From Steromphala cineraria (taxonomy: Eukaryota > Mollusca > Gastropoda > Trochida > Trochidae), in contig OU744732.1 in NCBI GenBank assembly GCA_916613615.1, forward strand, positions 36,209,280 to 36,273,279: a DNA stretch of 64,000 bases, in the 5' to 3' direction. Below the pieces are notes generated by a model. The model was not told where the DNA came from and did not search any database. It saw only the letters and a program-made list of their open reading frames with translations. Shown piece after piece: positions 1 to 9,799 of this stretch. Position 1 is the first letter of the stretch. The number at the start of each line of letters is the position of its first letter. The translations under genes and the position numbers were made by a program.

Positions 1-1386
1 TGGGTTGTAAGAAAGGAGTTTATGAATGCCAACTTTGTGGTTGACTACTTTCAATAGCTTCCACTTAACTTTGGATCAGCACCAATTGTAAAGGTTATTT
101 TCAACATAAACTTGCTCATCAATAATCTGTGCTGCTTACATGTAGCATTCTACTTGGAGTATTCAGTCACCTTATCTTTGATGTTAAAGGGGCAGTAGTA
201 CGTTTTTAGGGGGAACATAAGGTGATGTCAGGAATATGAAAATTAATGGTTCCAATTGAAGACAATGTATCTAAACTCGATGGAGCAGTCATAGTTCAAA
301 TATATAATGTAAAGTTTAGCCGTGCAATTCCTTTTTCTTACACAAAATGAATATAAGGTGTTCACACAAAATTGCCGCCAATGGATTTTATGTGAAAACT
401 TTAATACTTTGTCCTCTGACTATGGAGATTTTTGATACTTTCAAAATAATACATTTAGCATTAACGTTCAATTATCAGTAATTTTTTTTTTTTTAAATAA
501 AATTATCAAAAAACGTGCTACTGCCCCTTTGAGTTAACGACTTTTGCAAGGAGAGTTTATCCTAAGATGGAAAACTTTTTTCAACCCTTTTTGCTTTGAA
601 TGACAAATGTTTGAACCATACCACTTGTTCTGTTTCTATCAAAGGTAATAAAGCCTACGTTTCTGTCACAGTTGACTACTGCAAGTTTATAGCAACAATA
701 TAATTGTATCCTTGAAACAAAATTTCTGCAGATAAACTTAACAACTTTCCTATTGACAATTCAGACTAACCTTTAATCCTTTTAAAATGCTTCTCAGACG
801 AATTTAAAGAACATAATTATGTAATCCTTAAAATACCGCGAATATGATAAGTGGTTAAATTTATTAATTTTATTCCAAAAACACTATCTTAATGGCAAAT
901 TGGAATCAAATACTGAAAGTAATTCTGTATTGAACTTTGATAGGAGAAACATCGCAGGGGTAAACAAATGAAATCGCATGTCAGATGGTTCAAGTTCAAA
1001 GCGATGCAAAGGAGCGTCTTTTGTGATATCAGTGATAGTGAAAAGGTTGATAAAGACATTTATCAAACAATTGTGATGATATATTCCTCAATAACAAAAT
1101 TTATCAGATTACCAATTTCAAGTTCAGAGCTATGCAGTCGTGATTGTGTTGGTACCTCTGGTAGTGAAAAGATTGATAAAGACATTTTCCCAATAAAGTG
1201 ACAAGAAATTCTTAAATTCATCAAATTACCCGTTGCCCCTCCATATCCTCCCATCTCAACATAGGGATGAACTTTAACATAACGATCTATAACGATCCTC
1301 CAGATGATTAATACACAAATTTCAATTATTCTAGCATTGATATAGGTTTATTCAATTTTATTTGAATAAACCTTACATAATCGTAC
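1..1386. other. Sequence 3' of lectin gene A exon 5; no supported gene
   Basis: Gene A exon 5 ends with an in-frame donor, so at least one more exon should lie here or beyond the window edge. I could not find a homologue of gene B's PAN-like exon in this stretch. The only structured item is a TTAA-type MITE (184-531). Short open frames near 884-1254 lie in degenerate repeated sequence (the phrase around 965-1010 recurs near 4748) and are not called. Confidence 0.5.
184..531 (+). repeat. MITE-1 copy (TTAA-flanked, ~350 bp)
   Basis: It begins TTAAAGGGGCAGTAGTACGT and ends with the inverse ACGTGCTACTGCCCCTTT; the right TTAA is mutated. It shares its interior (TATAAGGTGATGTCAGG, TTCACACAAAAT, CCGCCAATGGATTTTATGTG) with about a dozen other copies in the window. 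It has no coding capacity. Confidence 0.9.
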
Positions 1387-1482
1387 CTAGTTCGTTTACC
1401 GGTTCACTTGGTAATCTCCTAAAGGTTTTGTATACAGGATAATGGATGAATTCAGCCGTCTCTATTTCTGGATCCAAGGGAA
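1387..1482 (-). CDS. Lectin gene A exon 5 (linker)
   Basis: 96-bp exon between a TTACAG acceptor and a GTACGAT donor, phase 1 in and out. It encodes a segment containing IHYPVYKTFRRLPSEPVNEL. Gene B has an exon of the same length encoding IHYPIFKTFRRLTSETVNQT, which validates both. The domain identity is unknown. Confidence 0.8.
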
Positions 1483-4400
1483 CTGTAACATATATTTGGA
1501 CACAATTATTCACAAAAGATACACTGTCTAGACAAAGTGGTAAGACGTAAAGCTGCATAAAGGATATATATATATATATTAAAATATTCAGACCTTATCT
1601 TAAACCAAACACAAACAGTCAAACAAAGCATCACACGTCCTTGCTACATATCTTACTAAGTGAAATTAATTCTCAACTCGGTGATATTAGCTTTCTTGAC
1701 TCCAAGAAATGCAAGAAATAATAAACGTATCAGCGTCAAGCGTCAAAGCAATCGTTGATTCAACCTTAATATTCTTGCGAGATGACAACAACTGCACATG
1801 TCGCTGACCTCCTGTTAGTTCTTTTAGTATCATATTTCCTTTATACATATAACTAACGCCTGTGTTAATGGCTCTTGTCGGTGCTAATGCTATCAAAGTG
1901 AATTTGTTTTCAAAAATATTGCCTGACACAAGATTGGAGCGTTGCATCATTTCGTGAATTTCAGATTGTATAAGACAAGGTGTTTATATCATTATATCAC
2001 TGTTCTAATTTGTCTTGCAATAAAGATATACCACTTTCAACATGTGTCCTTTTACATTGCTGTTGGCTTAGAATGTTAATACTATCTCTAATTTTTCGTT
2101 TTTCATACTCGTGCTTATTGTCACATCTGACTTGCTGAAATTTCATTTAAGCATTCCTTGATAGGGTATGATTCGTCAATATCAATGGCTACTTACATCC
2201 AGTCTCGCAGATGAACTTATCATGGTTCATACAGTTCCTAGTCCCCCATTTGCCGTTTATCTGACTAACACACTGCAGTATCTCTGGACTTTCTGGTTCT
2301 CCACTTCCCCAAGCTGTCGTTAAGGTGTTAACTGCAACATATATAGAGGATATCTTTTGTTTTGAGTGTGATATCATTTATCTCTCATGAGTGATGGGGT
2401 AGAGCCAGTACTTTCACGAGTGGCGCAGCCACGAGTGAAAATTATAGGCTTTACTCCGTCACGAGATATTCTGTGTATTATATGCCTCTGTGGTCGAAAA
2501 TGTGGTAATTTATGTCCAAAAGTTCTTGACTCGAGAGTTTTCTGGTGACGTCATACCTTTGTTGATCGTAACTTAGCGACGGCGATGATGTCGCATTGAC
2601 TGTAAAAGTGACGTCAAACCATTATACACATGACATCTTCCCCTCTGTGATATTTTCACTAATTTGAAAAAGTGATGTCACAGTCAGTGGCTAGATCACT
2701 TTGCTAGAACTGAGAAAACTGAGTCTTTCGCTGCTAAATCACGTTATGAAGATTATTAATGTACGAACAAGCAAAGTATACAGATTTGTAACAAAGTTAC
2801 AAATACAATGAAATTCAGGTAAAGTTTGAAGTCAATTTAAAACTTCAACAGAAAATAAAACAAACAGTGTCAGTGTGATTTAGATATATATGCCAACTTA
2901 AGACGTAAATATACCACTATGATAAACTAAATAGATTTTACATATATCATTTCAACAACAATCTCTTCTTTACATCAAGATGCATCATTGAAGTTTTCGG
3001 AAAGCTGTTTAGTTAAAAAGATGTGTTTTTTAAACAACGTTTTTCATCGAGATGGTGACGTTTTGGTGAAAGTCCTTTTACATTACTAGAGCATAATCAT
3101 AATCAGGGAAATATACCGATACAATATTAATGTCAATAAAAAGTTTCATTAAAACTTCGATCTCATACACATTATCCTTTGAAACCATTTCCTATACGAC
3201 ATTGACATGAATATCAATAGTTAATTATGTGAGCATAAATTTCCGGCAATCCGATTGGTCAAGAACTAGTCCCGTGACAGTCGACAGAAAGTGATATTTA
3301 CTTGACCCCCGTGACCCCGAGTCCGGCCAATAGTGATATTGTCTTGAGTTACTAAAAATAGTTAAACGTGTTTCGTGGCGTCATGCTATTGTTATCATGA
3401 CTTCATTGACTCATCCCCGCCAACAATCGAGCCCAAATGCCGCTCATTGCTGTAGTTTTTTTAATTCTCTTTTCTTTTTTTGGACCGAAACATAATAAAA
3501 CAATTATTGACTGGTAAGTTTGGTCAATACCAGTTTTTATAGACCAGAAGAAAACAATATGGACCTTGGACTTCGTCCTCGGTAAATATTATTTTCCTCG
3601 GGTCTAGGAAAACGGGCATTGACCTCATCACCAGTCTATAATTGTATATCAAACAATTATGATGCTACCATGTACATATAAACCGCATGGATTTGATCTT
3701 TGGTTCTTACCTGTTCCATCAGGCCACACATATTGAGAAGAAATGACATCATAGCGCAGACTCAGTCGAAATGGTCCGGTGTGCATTCTTGAAGAAACAA
3801 AACCATATTTTTAATTTTTAGAAAAATTGTAAATGCTCAAAGCTTTATTGTATAAGTAAAGTTCATTTGACTGTGTCACAAATAGAGACAACGCAGCTTC
3901 ACATAGAAGCATGCAAAGAATTAATTTGAAGATCAAGATATTTTTTCATAAGTCTCTAAAAATTATTCCTTTTCATAGCAATTTTATGTCATTTTACTTT
4001 GGCAGCAACAAAACAAACAAGATATCCGTTTAAAGGAAATGGAATACAAGGCTTAGTATCATAGCATCATATTATGTGCGCTTCAGCACAAAGCTTTAAG
4101 CTTTTTTGCCTGCTGCTCTTTAACTTCCATTTGGAAAAGTAAAATCAAGTTAATAGTTACATCTCTCTTGAACTCAGGTATATTTGTTAACCCACCTGCG
4201 AAAATTAGTTAGTTGGGAGATTATTTTCACGTTCAATCCTACAATAACGATTATTATCATATCACGCGGAACCTCTAACCTTGAGGTACTTACGTAAAGT
4301 TTTTCAACCCTTCTGCATATCTTATCACAGTTTGCAGTTTTTCCTCGCTGTTTATCCTCAGCAATCGCATGTGGTTCCTTCTACACAGGTCATATGCACG

Positions 4401-5563
4401 ACCATACTCAAAGTAGTTGTGGAAATAAACAAGCATACAGCAAACCTGTCCTATAAACATAAACAAACCAAAAAAACATCATTAACTTCAAAATTGCTAT
4501 GAATCAAAATAAAAGTTATGTACATGTAGCGATTCTCACTTGAACTCAAAATTCAAATAAACAAGCATACAGCAAACCTGTCCTATAATCATAAAACAAT
4601 AATAAAAAACATCATTAACTTCAAAATTGCTATGAACCAAAATAAAAGTTATGTACATATAGCGCATCTCACTTGAACTCAAAATTCGAGGAACGTCTTC
4701 AAAATGTTTAACTGTACTTTACCTTACATTACATTGAAAATCACATAATGTCAGAGGGTTCAGGATCAAAACGATGCAGTCCTGTCTTCGTTGATTTTAT
4801 TGACTTGAAATTAATTCGAGAAAGACATTTTTTTGGAGAAATGTGATAAAAAAATATAAATCATGGAAAAAATCTAATTTAAGAACAAAAATGTTGGTTT
4901 ATGAATCTGTATCCCCGTGTTAGCATCCATAAGGATGTTAACAAAACTTTAAAGGGGCAGTAGCACGTTTTTAAAAGGAATATAAGGTGATGTCAGGAAA
5001 ATGTAAATTAATGGTTCCAATTGATAGACAATGTATCTAAACTTAATGACGCAGTACTAATTCAAATTTATAACGTTAAGTTTAGCCATGCGATTCCCTT
5101 TTCTTACACAAAATGAATTAAAGGTGTTCACACAAAATGGCCGCCAATGGATTTTATGTGAATCTTCATACTTTATCTTCTGACTATGGATGATTGGCTT
5201 GTGTAATGTGATTTTTGACACTGTCAAATTAATACATTTAGCATTAACTTACATTTATCTTCTGACTATGGATGATTGGCTTGTGTAATGTGATTTTTGA
5301 CACTGTCAAATTAATACATTTAGCATTAACTTACATTTATCAGTGACAAATTTGAAATACAAAATTATCAAAAAACGTGCTACTGCCCCTTTAAACAAAC
5401 GATTTGATTTTGAGCTAAACACATGTCAAGTCGTTGTAAATGATAAATACTTAACTAATCTTGTTTGAAGTAGCTTTATCTGAATTGTTAAGATTTAGAT
5501 AGAACACTTACCTGTTAAACTCGAGAGAAGAAAAAAGTAAACAACGCTTCGGCAAGCTTCCAT
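1387..5563 (-). CDS. Secreted C-type lectin-like gene A (multi-exon, 3' end possibly outside window)
   Basis: Minus-strand gene assembled from five exons: join(1387-1482, 2197-2331, 3711-3787, 4294-4450, 5512-5563). Each is bounded by AG/GT sites with matching phases. Exon 1 encodes a signal peptide. Exons 2-4 make a C-type lectin-like domain of about 120 residues: an LLRINSEE segment, a W-P-D-G block and the C-terminal FICE motif with the QC and NC cysteines. The usual EPN/QPD sugar-binding triplet is replaced by EPE, so calcium-dependent sugar binding is uncertain. Exon 5 encodes a linker-like segment (IHYPVYKTFRRL) and ends with a phase-1 donor. By analogy with gene B, a PAN-like exon may follow outside the window. 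C-type lectins of this class are secreted recognition proteins, often immune, in molluscs; that role is inference. Gene B, ~13.6 kb away, is its paralogue. Confidence 0.85.
1687..1922 (-). CDS. Candidate alternative terminal exon of lectin gene A
   Basis: After a possible acceptor (CTTGTGTCAG) there is a 236-bp open segment in the correct phase 1, ending in TAA. It would add about 78 residues of beta-rich-looking sequence (NKFTLIALAPTRAINTGV...) to the lectin domain instead of exon 5. The acceptor lacks a strong pyrimidine tract and gene B has no equivalent. It could also be intron sequence that is open by chance. Confidence 0.3.
2197..2331 (-). CDS. Lectin gene A exon 4 (C-terminal half of lectin domain)
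   Basis: 135-bp exon, TTGCAG acceptor and GTAAGTAG donor, phase 1 to phase 1. It carries TAWGSGEPESPE, LQCV, GKWGTRNC and the diagnostic FICETG end of a C-type lectin domain. The EPE triplet sits where EPN or QPD would be in a mannose- or galactose-binding lectin. Confidence 0.9.
2380..2467. repeat. Foldback hairpin in gene A
   Basis: An imperfect inverted repeat: the left arm runs from ATCTCTCATGAGTGATGGGG and the right arm ends TACTCCGTCACGAGAT. The centre is itself palindromic (CACGAGTGGCGCAGCCACGA). It lies in the intron between exons 3 and 4. Confidence 0.6.
3501..3644. repeat. Foldback hairpin in gene A intron
   Basis: The arms CAATTATTGACTGGT and ACCAGTCTATAATTG bound an imperfect ~60-bp inverted repeat. 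The apex contains CCTTGG and CTTCGTCC, resembling the apices of hairpins near 8.5 and 60.6 kb. Confidence 0.6.
3711..3787 (-). CDS. Lectin gene A exon 3 (central lectin domain)
   Basis: 77-bp exon, acceptor CTTCAAG, donor GTAAGAA, phase 2 to phase 1. It encodes GPFRLSLRYDVISSQYVWPD followed by GT, corresponding to the WIGL...W.DG centre of the fold. It is the same length as its counterpart in gene B. Confidence 0.85.
4294..4450 (-). CDS. Lectin gene A exon 2 (N-terminal lectin domain)
   Basis: 157-bp exon, acceptor TTTATAG, donor GTAAGTAC, phase 1 to phase 2. It encodes CMLVYFHNYFEYGRAYDLC and MRLLRINSEEKLQTV, the classic first helix and strand of a C-type lectin domain. The 3' end of the exon and the adjacent intron are partly duplicated just upstream (4555-4690). 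Confidence 0.85.
4949..5394 (+). repeat. MITE-1 copy with internal duplication
   Basis: Complete element, TTAA at both ends and ~24-bp terminal inverted repeats. It is longer than its relatives because an internal ~83-bp segment beginning ATCTTCTGACTATGGATGAT is repeated head to tail (about 5174-5340). Confidence 0.92.
5512..5563 (-). CDS. Lectin gene A exon 1 (signal peptide)
   Basis: ATG followed by 17 codons encoding MEACRSVVYFFLLSSLT, a short hydrophobic signal peptide, then a phase-1 GTAAGTG donor. The matching exon of gene B also starts with ME(A/V)C. Confidence 0.85.
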
Positions 5564-7109
5564 TAGTGCAGAGATTCGAAAAAAAACTCTTTTCTATCCA
5601 AGTGCTTTACACAAATGCGATATTTTCTCTTATTTGGTCTGTATTGTCAACCGTTACTTTTAATTATCCGGTAGGTGCGTGAATCAATAAATGTCCTGAA
5701 TGTTATTGTGAACCAGACCGAAGATCTTAAAGAGAATTTTAGATAATGTTTTTGTTTTTTAAGTTGCCTTGGTTGCAAAGGCGTCTTTGTGTTAGTAGAA
5801 CCTTATATGAACATTTAAACAATTTACTTTACCTAAAGTGACATTTATTCAAAATTAACAATTTCTGGTATATAATTGCCTAAATAATAATGTACAAAAT
5901 TTGTATAGCGCCCTATATGGCTTAACAAAAAAATCATATATAATTTACAGTTCACATAACCTCAAACATATTTCACTATTTTCTTTGGAATATAGAAAGT
6001 CTGATTACAATATTGTATAGTGCGTTAAAGGTCGCTACTCAAATATGTTTAGTTTGGTAATGAAAGCCGTTTTTGAAAGCCACTTTTGATGGGCCGCTTA
6101 GACCTTTCGGACAACAAACAAGTGAATGCATGACTGGTCACGCCCCCATTTTGTGACGTCATAAACATAACCAGCCTCGTAATCTATACATCTATCGTAA
6201 CAATACCACAAAACCCAATAATTAACGATTTTCAGAAAATGTTTTCCACTCAGTTAGATAAATCATTTGACAATGTAACACTACTAACCATTTGGTGTAA
6301 AAAAGATATCCACATCAGTGGTAATTAAACAATTATTTAGGCGGTATTTCAGTTGAAATAATGATGCGTTACTCTGTATAGTCTGTTTATTACGTCACAC
6401 CCGCGCGATTTTTATAGCCCCTAACCCAGGTGGGGTTTTCACAGCCGATAATTACGCTGTCTTAATGAAAGGTTAGTTAAAGGTGTTTATTGGACAAATT
6501 AACACAAATAAAGTCCAGCTTTTATTTTTTTGAAAAATCTTTGAACGAAAATCGAGAAGTGGTAAGGTCAGGGTTAGTTGATGTTTAACCGTGATAAATG
6601 TAAACGTAGTGCAAATTTGCAAAGTCAAACATATATGTTCATCCTACCATTTTGATATCTTCATGTATCATTCACAAAATTGCGAACAATCGAGCATGGA
6701 TCACTGTTCTAATCAGATTTATTTAATCTAGAGAGTATATCGGGAAAGGGGTCCTGGGTCTGAGGGCGGTCCTGTGTACAATACTATGTCCCGTCTTGAT
6801 TCCTGTTGGGGACGCTTAGGAGAGTGAAAAAACTTGGGTAGAAGTCCCAGATGTGGGGCAGAAAGCTGTAATTCAAGATGGCGTCCAAGATGGCCGACAC
6901 ACTCTTAAAAAAAAAAACATAGTTCAATCCTGATCTTTTCTTGAGTGGTAGATATGCTGTCTTTACCTTAATTTTTCAGGTCTGGGAATCCACAGAAATC
7001 ATTTACAAAGTAAATAAAAATAGCGATAATAGTGAATTTCAAGCTGTTATTCAATACGGCGTCCATGATGACCACCAAATCATTATAACAAACATACTTC
7101 AATCCCGTC

Positions 7110-7506
7110 CTTGAGTGGTAAATATGGTGTCTTTTAAAAAAATTTAAATGACAGCTCCCATGTTCTTTTCTATGATTTGGAATTTCTTCCTTCTGGACGT
7201 GGTCTGGGCATGCCGATAGCTAAAACAAACAGGTTCCGTCATTCTTTTGTACCAGCCGGTATAAAACATTTTAATGATAGTTAATCATTTGTTAAAAAAA
7301 TTCTGACAATTTTACATCACTCCATTTAATCTTATAAAGTAATCTATTATTTTAGTGCTCTTACCTATTTATTTAATTATTTGTTTATGGTCTTAGTGCT
7401 CGTTTGCGTGTATATGTTGTCACTCATTGTTTTGTATTGTTGGAATGTGTTTACGATGTAACCAAAATTTCCTTCGGGATAATAAAGTCTTATCTTATCT
7501 TATCTC
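7110..7506 (+). mobile_element. Truncated 3' end of a non-LTR retrotransposon
   Basis: The first part encodes LEFLPSGRGLGMPIAKTNRF then RHSFVPAGIKHFN and a stop. This is the conserved C-terminal end of CR1/jockey-like reverse transcriptase ORFs (PSGR...RTxRFxxSFxPxAI). A ~200-bp untranslated region follows and ends in AATAAAGTCTTATC with a (TCTTA)n tail, as expected of a 5'-truncated insertion. Flanking halves of another repeat show the insertion point. Confidence 0.7.
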
Positions 7507-8422
7507 TTTACCTCAATTTTTGAGGTCAAGAAATCCAAAGAAATCATTTACAAGGTATAGAAAAGTAGCGGAGATTGGTGAATTTCAAGATGGCCGCCAA
7601 CATATCGACTGCACCCTTTCGAACAGCCAATCAAGGTTTATAATTGACGTAGGATAGTAAACTTTATTACCCACGTGGTACTTCGTAAAGGGGTTTCATA
7701 ACAATTTGTTATGACACATATGGGTCATAACACCTCAAAGTGATTTGACTGGCTTGCGGTGAACTTTGACTTTGTCCGGACTACTTTATTCATTCATAAA
7801 ACGAACTTTCAGTTTATTTTTTTAATCTTCCTTACGCAATTGTTAAGGAATAAATCGGAGGACAACAGAATTACAATTAAACATCTTACTGATATCTCAA
7901 GGCTCATATAAACACAAAAGGGTTTAAACTCATCACCGAATTTCATTAATATGATCCATGTCGCTCCAAAATGACACAGACAGACATTGCTTGTTATCTA
8001 CATGTATAGAATACAAAGACACCTGAATATTCTTTAGACAACATTTCTTCAAAACAAAACGCGTTTTGAACAATGATAAGCATCCTAAACTTACTTTGAA
8101 GGCGGTTGTTTACACATTTTGACGAAAATATACAAGCAAATGGCGGCCGCCATGACATGCCGTTGATCAAAGAAAGATAACTCTGATTTTATTTTCACGT
8201 ACGTTTTGTTCATGACAAAAGTGCTTATTACTTACATTTCACCAGACACTATGAATTAACGTAGGGTAGAATTTAGAAATGTGAATATTTAACGTCGTAA
8301 TAGTATAATAATTGAGGCTGTGGCGTGGTTTGATATTCATCCGCGGTTTCGTCTCTTTATAGGCATAATAAAAAGTTGTTTAAAAGAGCAATAAATCGTC
8401 TGAAATGCAAGTTGGTAATAAA

Positions 8423-8576
8423 TAGGATACATAACTCGTTTCCCTTTCATATCAAGTTTATGTCCCACGTGAAATAATTTTGTTTTGTCACTCGCCAAGG
8501 TTCGTGACAAAGCAAAATTATTTCACTAGGGACATAAACTTGATATGAAAGGGGAAGCTCGTTAGATATCCTATAA
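8423..8576. repeat. Near-perfect ~65-bp-arm hairpin (foldback element)
   Basis: The left arm contains CCCTTTCATATCAAGTTTAT and the right arm ATAAACTTGATATGAAAGGG. The apex is CACTCGCCAAGGTTCGTG and the outer arms carry AACTCG/CTCGTT. The apex is nearly identical to that of the hairpin at 60568-60712, although the arms differ. Confidence 0.9.
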
Positions 8577-8794
8577 TGGTGTCCTGTCTAGGGGGTTAGG
8601 GGTCAGTGATTACAGTCAGATTATTCACTTAATACACAATTGTTTATGTTATCTATTTTATAAACCGCAAACTAGTTATAATAACATTGACATGACCAAT
8701 AACGTGAAAAAAACTGAGGCGGCCGTAAAATATCAAAACCCGAACTAAGATCTTTGTTATAAGTGGACCTTACAAACGATGTATGTCAGCGCTG

Positions 8795-8878
8795 TCACAA
8801 TAGCTGAGTGGTCAGAGCGTTGGGTTTAGCGTTCGGAAGTGTACACTCTGCGGGTTCGAGCCGGCATATCGCCACAAC
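8795..8878 (+). repeat. tRNA-like sequence, probable SINE head
   Basis: It contains an A-box-like TAGCTGAGTGGTCAGAGCG and a B-box-like GGGTTCGAGCC at tRNA-like spacing. I cannot fold a convincing acceptor stem, so a SINE promoter head or tRNA pseudogene is more likely than a functional tRNA. Confidence 0.45.
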
Positions 8879-9799
8879 ATTTGTGATATTTTTCAAAATT
8901 GATAGTCAGTTGACACTTTGTCTTTATCAAAAATCATTAATTACATCTTTCGAAAATGATTATTTGAATAGGGATATATCATAATAATATCCTGCCTTGC
9001 AGGGCGATTATCTTGATAATAACCTGCATCCGAGGGACATTACTCGAATAATTCCCTTGCCGTACGACTCAGAAGGATATTAAAATAGATAAAGACCTCA
9101 AAGAACAATGGAGTGACGTCACAAAAGGTTTATAATTCAATTCAGAGCATCTAGTTTATCAGTATACTGGTATATAGATATACACTCGCTCCAGAGACAT
9201 TGTGCTATACTAATTGAAAGTTCGGACCCTACTCCTGGTAAGAAAAAAAATCAATATTTTATTTCTGTCTCACTTGTGTACATCTTACAGATTCATTTAA
9301 TATATACATAAAACACACATACACAACCAATCGCACAGCGATTTACGAAAGACACAAAAAATGCTATTAAAATAATAAACAGTATAGAGATGTAATTGGA
9401 AGATAAGTAAGATGATACATATATATACAGGTACGGGCTTGCAGATTAAATTGTTTAGGACTTAAACATCTAGGTAATTTAAACATTCTTGATATTTCTT
9501 AAATGTATGTTGCTTTTTTTCCAAATACTTAAAATATGTGAATTCAATTATACTTGATATGTATAAACTGATATCATTTTGTGATATTTTGTATCTGAAG
9601 ATATACTGTAATCTAAATTCAATTACCAATTGTATTCCCCAATGAAGTTGATGTCTCTATCTTTGATAGAATTCATGACCTCTTTTAAAAGAGATATTCA
9701 AAAGTGTCCATGTAACAGATATCAGGATTCTTCTGATAAAAGAAAAGTCATAATATTAAAGATGTAAAAGACAGGTTTATGAATGGTTGAATATAATGC

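Larger units (their letters stand above)
5564..9799. other. Intergenic region between lectin genes A and B
   Basis: I see no host gene here. It contains a degenerate ~200-bp repeat (phrases CCAAGATGGC and AAATCATTTACAA near 6870-7080 and 7500-7610) split by a retrotransposon 3' end (7110-7506), a large hairpin (8423-8576) and a tRNA-like SINE head (8795-8878). The rest is AT-rich. Confidence 0.5.

Noticed and set aside
8795..8878. Functional tRNA gene
   Set aside because: A- and B-box-like sequences are present but no paired acceptor stem could be drawn.
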